From contig DLQW01000025.1 of the NCBI GenBank assembly GCA_002474405.1, forward strand, positions 17,958 through 24,258: a stretch of 6,301 nt of DNA, given 5' to 3'. Under the pieces are notes generated by a model that was not told the DNA's origin, did no database searches, and was given only the letters and a program-made list of their open reading frames with translations. The DNA is from Christensenella sp. UBA7597. Lineage in GTDB: Bacteria > Bacillota > Clostridia > Christensenellales > Borkfalkiaceae. A program made the position numbers and the translations under genes. This document shows, one piece after another, positions 1 to 6,301 of the stretch. How positions within the stretch are numbered: the first letter of the stretch is position 1; each line of letters starts with the position of its first letter.

Positions 1-1
1 C

Positions 2-2242
2 GCCGAAACGCCGGGATGGCAGACCGCGCCGCTGACGGAGGAACGCGCGATGAATCGAAGCCGCCTGCATCCGCGGTTGCGTGTGCGCGCCATGTATTTC
101 AAAGGCGATTTCGAAACGGAAAAACCCGTAAAAAAGGCAGTGCTGTACGCGACGGCAAAGGGGTTGTACGTTCCGTACCTGAACGGCAGACGCGTATCGG
201 ACGCGCGTTTTTTGCCGGGCTCGGCGGAAGGCGTTACCGAATACCGTGCGTTTGACGTTACGGAATTTCTGCACGGCGGAAAAAACGTTCTGGGCGCGGA
301 ACTGGGCAGCGGCTTTTATAACAGCGAATCCTGGGGGAGTTTTTACAATCGGATTCCGGCATTGATGATGCGGCTGGAAATCGAATATCGGGACGGAGAA
401 ACGTATGTTTTCTGTACGGACAAAACCTGGCGGGTGCACGCTTCGCCGCGGACGGAAAACGATATTCAATTCGGGGAGAGGTACGACGCGCGGCTGGAAA
501 ACGGAAATCCGTTTGCGGGCGCCGCCGACGAAACGTGGGGGTATGCCGAAGAACGCCGCTTTAAAGAGAAGCTGTTCGCCGCGCAGAATTATCCGCCCGT
601 CCGCATAAAAAGCATGGTTTCCGCGAAAAAAATATTTACGCTTGCCGACGGTTCCGTGTGCTATGATTTCGGGACGAATTCTTCGGGCAGAGTGAAACTG
701 ACGCTGAAAAACACCGTGCGCGGAGAGCGGGTGATCGTCCGCTATTGCGAGGAAACGGAACTTTCGGAACGCGGCTACGAAGCGAACGTTACGGAATACG
801 GCGACGTGTTTTTTTACGGCGACACGACGGCGACGGGGCGGGCTTGCTACGGGGCGCGGAATATCGACGTTTATATCTGTCGCGGAGACGCAGAGGAAAC
901 GTATATTCCCGAATTTACGTTTACCGGATTCCGCTACGCGTATGTTTCGGGGTACAGCGGCGTTTACGGAAAAGACACGGTGCAAAAAGCGGAAATGTAC
1001 AGCGACCTTGAGCAAACCGGCGTTTTTAAAGCGGGACACGCGGGGTTGGAGAGGATTTTCGACGCGGTGATGCGTTCGTATCGTTCGAATACCGTAACCG
1101 CGCCGACGGATTGTCCTACGCGCGAAAAGAATTTCTGGAACGGCGATTTGCAGGCGTTTATCAATACCGCCTGCTGGTGTACGGATAACAATCTGTTTCT
1201 TGAACGCTGGACGGAAGCGGGGCGGAAAATGGGCGGCGACGACACGTACGGCTGGGGCGACGAAGATTACGTTACTCCGCTTACGCTGTACCGTTTTTAC
1301 AAGAATACGGACGTAGTGCTTTCGAAATACGAAAAAGTGCGGAAACTGATTGCCGCGCGCAAAAAACAGGTGGTGTCGGGCGACGTTCTTCCGTCGCAAA
1401 ACACATTTACTTACGGCGACCATAAAGCGGGAAAGCGCGTTCCGGACGATTTTTTCTGCGCGGCGTATTATTGCCGTATGTTCGCGTGCGCTGCCCGTAT
1501 GGCGGAAATCGCGGGAAAAACGCAGGACGCGGCAACGTACCGCGACGAGTTCGAAAAAGCCCGCAAGGCGTTCAACGCGAAATATTATCTGCCGGAAAAA
1601 CATGATTATACTCCCGGAAATCAGGGCGGAATCGTATATCCCGTGGCGTTCGGAATTGCGGAACCGCAAGAGATAAAAAGTCTTGCCGATACGTTGCACG
1701 GGTACGTTGTTGCGGACGGATACCGTTTTCGGACGGGATTTATGTCCACGGAGTTTATTCTGGGAATTTTGTGCGATAACGGGTATGCGGCGGACGCGCT
1801 GAAAATGATAACGAACAAGGAATATCCCTCTCTGCTGAATATGATAGATACGGCGGGGTGCGGTACGACGACGGAATCGTGGGAAGCGCGCGTGGGCATA
1901 GGAGATTCGCTGAATCACTATGCCGTGGGCAACGCGACGCGCTGGTTCTTCGAATACCTCGGCGGAATCAAGCCCGTGAAAGCGGGATTCGAAGAAATCG
2001 TTATCAAGCCGTATTTTTTCAGGGAGCTGAAAAATATTTACGTTTCCTATAAAAGCGTGCGCGGAACGATTGTATCGGCGTGGGAGTATAACGAGGCGGA
2101 CGATACGTTTACCTGGACGGTAACGATTCCGGAAGGGATTGCCGCGCGGACGGAACTTCCGTACGGGATGCGGCGGACGGGCGGCGCGGAGATCGGAACG
2201 GCGGACGGAACGATGACGACGATTGTTTCGGAAATATCGTAA
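2..2242 (+). CDS. GH78 family alpha-L-rhamnosidase-like glycoside hydrolase, 5' partial
   Basis: Probably removes terminal alpha-L-rhamnose from glycosides or polysaccharides by an inverting mechanism. Numbering is from the Met at base 50. Residues about 15-110 resemble the N-terminal beta-sandwich of bacterial rhamnosidases (LYVPYLNGRRVSD, then AFDVTEFLHGGKNVLGAELGSGFY). GERYDAR (142-148), DFGTN (206-210) and FTFTGFRYAYVSGY mark the following Bac_rhamnosid-type domain. The alpha/alpha-barrel carries DCPTREKNFWNGD: D354, E359 and D366 have the same spacing as the acidic triad of characterised GH78 enzymes. E612 in TTTESWEA, about 118 residues before the end, is the likely general base. SLNHYAVG and AGFEEIVIKPYF lead into the C-terminal beta domain. 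The frame is open to the left edge with the same codon bias, so the true start is probably outside the window. ATG 50 has GGAGGA 7 nt upstream and remains an alternative. A signal peptide cannot be judged. The family call is confident; the exact substrate is unknown. Confidence 0.88.
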   Translation, partial: AETPGWQTAPLTEERAMNRSRLHPRLRVRAMYFKGDFETEKPVKKAVLYATAKGLYVPYLNGRRVSDARFLPGSAEGVTEYRAFDVTEFLHGGKNVLGAELGSGFYNSESWGSFYNRIPALMMRLEIEYRDGETYVFCTDKTWRVHASPRTENDIQFGERYDARLENGNPFAGAADETWGYAEERRFKEKLFAAQNYPPVRIKSMVSAKKIFTLADGSVCYDFGTNSSGRVKLTLKNTVRGERVIVRYCEETELSERGYEANVTEYGDVFFYGDTTATGRACYGARNIDVYICRGDAEETYIPEFTFTGFRYAYVSGYSGVYGKDTVQKAEMYSDLEQTGVFKAGHAGLERIFDAVMRSYRSNTVTAPTDCPTREKNFWNGDLQAFINTACWCTDNNLFLERWTEAGRKMGGDDTYGWGDEDYVTPLTLYRFYKNTDVVLSKYEKVRKLIAARKKQVVSGDVLPSQNTFTYGDHKAGKRVPDDFFCAAYYCRMFACAARMAEIAGKTQDAATYRDEFEKARKAFNAKYYLPEKHDYTPGNQGGIVYPVAFGIAEPQEIKSLADTLHGYVVADGYRFRTGFMSTEFILGILCDNGYAADALKMITNKEYPSLLNMIDTAGCGTTTESWEARVGIGDSLNHYAVGNATRWFFEYLGGIKPVKAGFEEIVIKPYFFRELKNIYVSYKSVRGTIVSAWEYNEADDTFTWTVTIPEGIAARTELPYGMRRTGGAEIGTADGTMTTIVSEIS

Positions 2243-2263
2243 GCGCACAGAAAAATAAAAGAA

Positions 2264-2302
2264 AACGGCGGCGGGCGGATTATGCGCCTGCCGTTGTTTT
2301 TT
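2264..2302 (+). terminator. Rho-independent terminator of the rhamnosidase gene
   Basis: The outer stem pairs AACGGC (2264-2269) with GCCGTT (2290-2295). The inner stem pairs GGGCG (2273-2277) with CGCCT (2285-2289), including one G-T pair. A 3-nt bulge (GGC) lies on the 5' side and the loop is 7 nt. A G and six T follow the stem (2297-2302). It begins 21 nt after the rhamnosidase stop codon, so the adenine deaminase gene downstream is a separate transcription unit. Confidence 0.8.
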
Positions 2303-2368
2303 GCTGGAAAATTTCGCGGATTTTTTATAAAAATTCGGGAAAAATCCGATTTTTCGGGCTTCGGAAAT
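2303..2368. repeat. AT-rich intergenic stretch with nested inverted repeats
   Basis: This stretch between the terminator and the -35 box is rich in A and T tracts. The clearest element is a perfect inverted repeat with 8-bp arms around one central base: GAAAAATC (2339-2346) and GATTTTTC (2348-2355). A second, ATTTTT (2320-2325) and AAAAAT (2329-2334), lies just upstream. AAATTTC (2309-2315) also matches GAAATTT (2364-2370) in inverse orientation. The one-base centre argues against an RNA hairpin. The stretch could be an operator for a dimeric regulator, an upstream promoter element, or merely low-complexity sequence. Confidence 0.45.
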
Positions 2369-2397
2369 TTGCCAAAACAAAAAAATAATAGTATAAT
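2369..2397 (+). promoter_or_regulatory. Vegetative (sigma-70/sigma-A type) promoter of the adenine deaminase gene
   Basis: The -35 box TTGCCA (2369-2374, five of six consensus bases) and a perfect -10 box TATAAT (2392-2397) are separated by exactly 17 bp of A-rich sequence. Transcription would start near 2404, giving a leader of about 28 nt before the ATG at 2432. That leader is too short for a purine riboswitch, so any control would act at the promoter or on translation. No extended -10 TG is present. Confidence 0.85.
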
Positions 2398-2421
2398 ACA
2401 GGTATCATTCTATTTTACTTC

Positions 2422-2426
2422 GGAGG
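2422..2426 (+). promoter_or_regulatory. Ribosome binding site that sets the adenine deaminase start
   Basis: GGAGG lies 5 nt before ATG 2432. The reading frame is open back to an upstream ATG at 2282, but that lies inside the preceding terminator and upstream of the promoter. The ATG at 2432 is therefore the start. Confidence 0.9.
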
Positions 2427-2431
2427 CAACC

Positions 2432-4219
2432 ATGATAAACACGTTCTGTAAATTTCCGCTCTGGGAATGCACCCGCAAGCTTTCTGCCGTAGCGCTCGGC
2501 AGAGAAAAAGCCGACCTTGTAATCAAAAACGCAAAACTGATCAACGTATGCACGCATGAGATTCTCGAAGGGTACGACGTAGCCGTATCGATGGGCAGAA
2601 TCGCCGCGATCGGCGACGTTTCCGCTTCGGTGGGCGAAAATACGAAAGTCATCGACGGAACGGGCAAATATCTGGCTCCGGCGTTTATGGACGGGCACAT
2701 GCACATCGAATCTTCCATGCTGACGGCGGGAGAGTATGCGCGGGCGGTGATTCCGCACGGAACGAGCGGCATCTTTTTCGATCCGCACGAAATATGCAAC
2801 GTGAAAGGGCTGGACGGCGTGAAATGTATGCTGAAAGACGCGGAAACGACGCCGTTGAAAGCCATGCTGACGACGCCTTCCTGCGTGCCCGCGGTGCCCG
2901 GCTTCGAAGATACGGGTTCCGAAATTCACCCTGCGGACGTTGCGGAAACGATGAAGTGGAAGGAGTGCGCGGGGCTCGGCGAAATGATGAATTTCCCCGG
3001 CATCGTCAATTCGGACAAGCACACGCACGATATCGTGGGGGAAACGCTGAAAGCGGGAAAGACGGTTACGGGGCATTTTTCGATTCCCGAAACGGGCGCG
3101 ATGATGAACGCGTATATCGCCGCGGGAATTTCCTGCTGCCACGAATCCACGACGGAGCAATCCGCGCTGGAAAAAATGCGCAGAGGCATGTACGCGCAGC
3201 TTCGCGAAGGATCTGCCTGGCACGATCTGGAAGAAGTGGGCAAGGCGGTAACGAAGCATAACGTGGAAAGTCGTTTCGCGTGCCTTGTTTCGGATGATTC
3301 GCATCCGCACACGCTGGTAAGCAGCGGGCATCTCGATCATCTGGTGCGGCGCGCGGTGGAAGAGGGATTCGACCCCGTAACGGCGATTCAGATGGTTACC
3401 ATCAACACCGCCGAGTGCTTCGGGCTGGCGGCGGAGCTCGGTTCGATCGCGCCTTCGAAATGCGCGGACATGGTGCTGATTTCCGATCTGGAAAAGTGCG
3501 TGGTGGACGAGGTGTTCATCGACGGCGAACTGGTTGCCGAAAAAGGAAAAGCGCTTTTCGAAAGAGGCAGCTATTCCTATCCCGAAGAATACAGACATTC
3601 GGTGAATCTGGATAAAATCGACGAAAGCGCGTTGAAAATCGCGGCGGAAGGCACCGTAAAAGCGCACGTGATAGAAGTGATTCCCGCAAAGACGAGCACG
3701 GTGGATAAAGTGGTGGAAATGACGGCTGTGAACGGCGAACTGAAAGCCGACCCCGCGAGAGACATTATGAAAGCCTGCGTGTTTGAACGGCATCACAGAA
3801 CGGGCAACGTAGGCAAAGGGTTTATCAGCGGCTTCGGAATCAAGGACGGCGCCCTTGCGCAGACGGTGGCGCACGACGCGCATAACCTGCTGGTGGTGGG
3901 GACGAACGATGACGATATGGCGCTTGCCGTAAACACGCTGATCGATTGCGGCGGCGGGCTGGTTGCCGTGAAGAACGGGAAAATTCTGGGACTTGTGGAA
4001 TTGCCCGTGGCGGGACTGATGAACGACGTTCCCGTGGAAGAAATGGAAGAAAAAGTGAAAGTGCTGGAAAACGCCTGGAAAGAACTTGGCTGCACGCTGC
4101 CTTCGCCGTTCATGACGATGTCTATCGTGTCGCTTGCCTGCCTGCCCGAAGTGAGAATTACGGACAGAGGACTTGTGGATTGCAGAACGTTTAAATTTCT
4201 CGACCTGATTGAAAAATAA
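2432..4219 (+). CDS. ade: Adenine deaminase (EC 3.5.4.2), amidohydrolase superfamily
   Basis: Hydrolyses adenine to hypoxanthine and ammonia in the cytoplasm, feeding purine salvage. The 595-residue product matches the usual length of the bacterial Ade/AdeC family. Residues 1-80 include the first part of the small beta domain (ADLVIKNAKLINVCTHEILEGYDVAV). The metal-dependent TIM barrel opens with GHMHIESS (H89 and H91, the HxH pair) and FFDPHEICNV (D117-H119). It continues with GLGEMMNFPG (E184, a probable metal ligand), TGHFSIP (H215), CHESTT (H237-E238) and the late-barrel SDDSHPHT (D288/D289). HTL.SSGHLDHLVRRAVEEG and AECFGL are also typical of Ade. The C-terminal part (about 400-595) contains VAHDAHNLLVVG, DCGGGLVAVKNG and LPVAGLM, the hallmark of full-length Ade rather than other amidohydrolases. 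All expected metal-binding motifs are present, so it should be active. It is monocistronic, with its own promoter and terminator. Confidence 0.96.
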   Translation: MINTFCKFPLWECTRKLSAVALGREKADLVIKNAKLINVCTHEILEGYDVAVSMGRIAAIGDVSASVGENTKVIDGTGKYLAPAFMDGHMHIESSMLTAGEYARAVIPHGTSGIFFDPHEICNVKGLDGVKCMLKDAETTPLKAMLTTPSCVPAVPGFEDTGSEIHPADVAETMKWKECAGLGEMMNFPGIVNSDKHTHDIVGETLKAGKTVTGHFSIPETGAMMNAYIAAGISCCHESTTEQSALEKMRRGMYAQLREGSAWHDLEEVGKAVTKHNVESRFACLVSDDSHPHTLVSSGHLDHLVRRAVEEGFDPVTAIQMVTINTAECFGLAAELGSIAPSKCADMVLISDLEKCVVDEVFIDGELVAEKGKALFERGSYSYPEEYRHSVNLDKIDESALKIAAEGTVKAHVIEVIPAKTSTVDKVVEMTAVNGELKADPARDIMKACVFERHHRTGNVGKGFISGFGIKDGALAQTVAHDAHNLLVVGTNDDDMALAVNTLIDCGGGLVAVKNGKILGLVELPVAGLMNDVPVEEMEEKVKVLENAWKELGCTLPSPFMTMSIVSLACLPEVRITDRGLVDCRTFKFLDLIEK

Positions 4220-4241
4220 GTTTTGAAAATAGAGCGAATCT

Positions 4242-4282
4242 GAAAAACGCCCGCGGAAAGTTTGCTTCCGCGGGCGTTTTTC
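4242..4282. terminator. Bidirectional terminator between convergent genes
   Basis: A perfect 17-bp stem (4242-4258 with 4266-4282; core CGCCCGCGGAA/TTCCGCGGGCG) closes a 7-nt loop. A-tract 4243-4247 and T-tract 4277-4281 flank the GC core, so the transcript from either strand gives a GC-rich hairpin followed by a U run. It lies 22 nt after the adenine deaminase stop codon and 22 nt after the stop codon of the minus-strand EAL gene, so one element plausibly ends both transcripts. Confidence 0.92.
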
Positions 4283-4304
4283 ATATGGGAGTATGCGCAG
4301 AGCT

Positions 4305-6050
4305 TCAAAGATTCGGCAGAGAAGTTTTGCCGAGAAGAAGATTGCCGAAATCTTCCGCGCGCATCGGTCTGGCAAAATAATAGCCCTGCATTTCTTCGCA
4401 GCCGAACGAAAGCAGCATGTCCGCCTGCGCTTTCGTTTCCACGCCCTCGGCAATCACGGGCACGCCGAGACTTAAAGACATTTGTATCACGGACGACAGA
4501 ATGATTTTTCCTTTGGCGGCGTTGCTGGTTTGCGAAAGAAATTTCATATCCAGCTTCAGCTTATCGAAGTTCATGTCTTTCAGCGAATTCAGAGAGGAAT
4601 AGCCTGCGCCGAAATCGTCGATTTCTACGGCGAACCCGCGTTCACGCAGCGCGGCGACTTCTTTATCGAGACATTCGCCGTCCTGCATGTACGCGCTTTC
4701 CGTAATTTCAAGGCGCAGCCGTTCGCGCGGGACGCCGTATTTTTCCACGATGTTTTCCATTTCGCCCGAAAACAGCGGGTTCAGCACGTCTTTTCGGGAA
4801 AGATTCACCGAGACGGTGAAAGGCGCTTCGGGCAGAAGATCCAGCCACCTGCGCATATATTCGCACGTTTTTTTAATGACGTACAAATCTACTTTGCCGA
4901 TATAATTGCTTTTTTCAAGCAGCGGAATAAATTCCGCGGGCGAAAGAAAGCCGCGCGTGGGGTGCCGCCACCGTACCAGTGTTTCGGCGCCGAAAAATCT
5001 GTGATGCGCGTAATCTGCCTGCGGCTGAAACCACACTTCGAATTCTTCGTTGCGGATTGCCGATTCGGCGTCTTTTAAAAGTTGCAGGCGGTCCGTTTCG
5101 CGATCGCGCATGCCGTGTTCGTAATAGCCGATGCGCTTGTTCATATCGCTTTTGATTTCCTGCAGAGCCAGCTGCGCTTTGTACGACATTACGGAGGGAT
5201 CCTTATTGTCCTCGTATAAATCGTATACGCCCATGTGCATGTTGATGGGTATGCTTAAATTATACGAGCTGAAACACTGCACGAACTTATTATAGCAATC
5301 GGGTACGGACATGCCGTCGTCGGCGCAGAACCGGGCGAAGTGATCGGCGTTCAGGTGCGCGGAAAACGAATCGGGCGTATCGTACTGCTTCATGTATTCG
5401 CCGATGTCGCGAAGCAGACGGTTGGCAAGCTCATGCCCGTACACGCCGTTGATGTCTTTGAAATAATCCAGATCGTAAAGGTGCAGACGGTACCGCCTGC
5501 CGGGGTGATCGGCAATCCATTCTTCGATGCGCTTGTAAAACCCCGTGGAGTTGTAACTGCCCGTGAGGGGATCGATTTCGCCGGAAATCAGCTTCGTTAC
5601 GTTTTCGGCGAAAATCATAATCCGCTCTTCCGATTCGTCCTCGTATTCGAAAGAAACGCGAATGTAAACGCGGTTGCCGTCCGCGCCCGGTATGTAGAAA
5701 TCTGCTTCGTATACGCTGCGGTTTTCCAGTTCGCTTTGCAGCGATTCGAACGTCAGCTTCCGGAGCATGGCTTCCGGGTGTTCGCGGCATAATTTTTCGC
5801 GCACGACGCGCGCCGCCTCTTCGTTGTAAAAGCCGCCGTCCGCGTTCATGTATTCCGCGATTTTCCCCGTGAGCTGCTCGTCGTAAACGCCGAGCTTCTG
5901 CGTTTTGCAATCGAGATACACCACGCCGAGAAAACGCTCGCGGAACAATCTTCTCAGCAGCAGTTCTTCTTTTCGCCGGAACAAGTTTTTCAGCGGCGAT
6001 TCGTCTTTTCGTCGGTTATTTGGTTGCGTTTTGCTGTTTTCTGCGTTCAT
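4305..6050 (-). CDS. PAS-like / degenerate GGDEF / EAL protein, probable c-di-GMP phosphodiesterase
   Basis: Likely hydrolyses cyclic di-GMP to pGpG. The 581 residues contain no membrane segment or signal peptide. A basic N-terminus (1-40, 12 Lys/Arg) precedes a probable PAS-like sensor (about 36-155, ending IMIFAENVTKL). The GGDEF-like domain (about 159-310) keeps DPLTG, LYDLDYFKDINGVYGHE and the fold, but the signature reads NADHF (234-238): D236 is kept, both glycines and the metal-binding Glu are lost, and no RxxD inhibitory site precedes it. Cyclase activity is therefore unlikely. The EAL domain (about 325-575) has ETL (E356), N416, E448, D478/D479 in DDFGAGYSS, K499, E535/E538 in AEGVET and Q555, that is, the recognisable metal and catalytic set. 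TAAGAGG lies just upstream: the binding site abuts the stop of the preceding GGDEF gene, 9 nt away, so the two are surely co-transcribed. Activity is inferred; a GTP-sensing role for the degenerate domain is possible. The input signal is unknown. Confidence 0.92.
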   Translation of the reverse strand: MNAENSKTQPNNRRKDESPLKNLFRRKEELLLRRLFRERFLGVVYLDCKTQKLGVYDEQLTGKIAEYMNADGGFYNEEAARVVREKLCREHPEAMLRKLTFESLQSELENRSVYEADFYIPGADGNRVYIRVSFEYEDESEERIMIFAENVTKLISGEIDPLTGSYNSTGFYKRIEEWIADHPGRRYRLHLYDLDYFKDINGVYGHELANRLLRDIGEYMKQYDTPDSFSAHLNADHFARFCADDGMSVPDCYNKFVQCFSSYNLSIPINMHMGVYDLYEDNKDPSVMSYKAQLALQEIKSDMNKRIGYYEHGMRDRETDRLQLLKDAESAIRNEEFEVWFQPQADYAHHRFFGAETLVRWRHPTRGFLSPAEFIPLLEKSNYIGKVDLYVIKKTCEYMRRWLDLLPEAPFTVSVNLSRKDVLNPLFSGEMENIVEKYGVPRERLRLEITESAYMQDGECLDKEVAALRERGFAVEIDDFGAGYSSLNSLKDMNFDKLKLDMKFLSQTSNAAKGKIILSSVIQMSLSLGVPVIAEGVETKAQADMLLSFGCEEMQGYYFARPMRAEDFGNLLLGKTSLPNL

Positions 6051-6055
6051 AACTA

Positions 6056-6061
6056 CCTCTT
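6056..6061 (-). promoter_or_regulatory. Ribosome binding site of the EAL gene, overlapping the upstream stop codon
   Basis: Reading the minus strand, AAGAGG (6061 to 6056) sits 5 nt before ATG 6050. Its two leading A bases are the last two bases of the TAA stop (6062-6060) of the upstream GGDEF gene. Ribosomes finishing the upstream gene would therefore be placed on this site, which suggests translational coupling. Confidence 0.8.
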
Positions 6062-6301
6062 AAAACGCTTTTTTACGGTTTTTCGCTTTCTTTTTGTACA
6101 TCTGTTCGTCGGCAAAATTGATCAGTTCCTGCGCCGTCGCCGCGTCTTTATTGAATTCCGCATATCCCACGCTGACTTTCACCGTGCAGGCAAGCCCGGC
6201 TTTTTCGCTGCGCTGCGATACCGTGTTTTCTATCTTTTTGCACAGCTCCGCGGGGCTTTTATCGGCGGTGAGTTCCTGCATCACGGCAAATTCGTCGCCG
6301 C
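6060..6301 (-). CDS. GGDEF domain protein (probable diguanylate cyclase), C-terminal fragment
   Basis: Only the last 79 complete codons lie in the window; the gene continues past the right edge. Read from the edge inward, the minus strand gives (G)GDEFAVMQEL: GDEF is complete, and the first Gly is implied by the last two bases of its codon (GC). The typical end of a GGDEF domain follows: VKVSVGYAEF, then LINFADEQMYKKKAKNR, and the protein stops ten residues after MY with a basic tail. The domain is thus the C-terminus, with no EAL after it. The intact signature predicts synthesis of c-di-GMP from two GTP, although the DxLTG region, the other metal Asp, the RxxD inhibitory site and the sensory part are all outside the window. 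A GTG at 6284 opens a 74-codon reading frame but lies inside the conserved domain, so it is not a start. The gene is the upstream member of an operon with the EAL gene. Confidence 0.9.
   Translation of the reverse strand, partial: GDEFAVMQELTADKSPAELCKKIENTVSQRSEKAGLACTVKVSVGYAEFNKDAATAQELINFADEQMYKKKAKNRKKAF

Noticed and set aside
16..255. A 79-codon frame overlapping the start of the rhamnosidase fragment
   Set aside because: It is out of frame with clear GH78 sequence and resembles no known protein.
2404..2431. Possible purine riboswitch in the ade leader
   Set aside because: The leader from the predicted start is only about 28 nt, too short for a purine aptamer, and no aptamer-like stems are present upstream.
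2405..4453. A 682-codon open frame on the minus strand covering the whole adenine deaminase gene
   Set aside because: It is the mirror of a strongly conserved gene in CpG-rich, A-rich codons. The product is dominated by His, Arg and Phe runs, has no recognisable domain, and overlaps the terminator and the EAL gene. A long antisense frame is expected from the codon bias.
4482..5078. A 198-codon open frame on the plus strand inside the EAL gene
   Set aside because: It lies wholly opposite conserved EAL-domain codons, has a biased composition, and shows no family resemblance.
5340..5792. A 150-codon plus-strand frame opposite the GGDEF-like region
   Set aside because: It is a shadow of the real gene. 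It has no ribosome binding site and its composition mirrors the opposite strand.
1..6301. Link between rhamnosidase and adenine deaminase as one nucleoside or glycan pathway
   Set aside because: A terminator and a separate promoter divide them, and their substrates are unrelated. Being on the same strand is the only connection.
1..6301. CRISPR arrays, tRNAs, insertion sequences, attachment sites or phage genes
   Set aside because: I saw no regularly spaced repeats, tRNA-like cloverleaf, transposase or integrase frame, or terminal repeats with target duplications.

Overview
The window looks like ordinary chromosomal DNA from a gut-type bacterium, most likely a Clostridia-class Bacillota. This is inferred from three things: strong AGGAGG-type ribosome binding sites and a near-consensus vegetative promoter, compact gene packing with U-tailed hairpin terminators, and the gene mix (cytosolic-looking GH78 glycosidase, Ade-family adenine deaminase, GGDEF/EAL proteins). 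Codon use is CpG-rich (gcg, acg, ccg, gaa, aaa) and uniform across all four genes, so nothing suggests recent transfer. I cannot assign genus or species.

Layout: (1) About 2-2242, + strand: the 3' part of an alpha-L-rhamnosidase-like GH78 gene, cut by the left edge and followed by a hairpin terminator. (2) 2303-2431: an AT-rich gap with nested inverted repeats, then a textbook -35/-10 promoter and a short leader with a strong ribosome binding site. (3) 2432-4219, + strand: a complete adenine deaminase gene. (4) 4242-4282: a perfect 17-bp-stem terminator placed to serve both convergent transcripts. (5) 4305-6050, - strand: a complete PAS-like/degenerate-GGDEF/EAL protein. (6) 6060-6301, - strand: the C-terminal end of a GGDEF protein whose signature motif sits exactly on the right edge of the window. 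Only 9 nt separate it from the gene at 4305-6050.

Functionally there are three unrelated units: plant or bacterial glycan breakdown (release of L-rhamnose), purine salvage (adenine to hypoxanthine plus ammonia), and cyclic-di-GMP turnover. The last is the most interesting. A gene with an apparently intact diguanylate cyclase signature is tightly coupled to one that keeps every recognisable EAL phosphodiesterase residue but has lost the cyclase signature, so the pair looks like an opposed synthesis/degradation module. I found no CRISPR array, tRNA, rRNA, insertion sequence or phage gene, and no convincing undescribed system. The findings below are modest.
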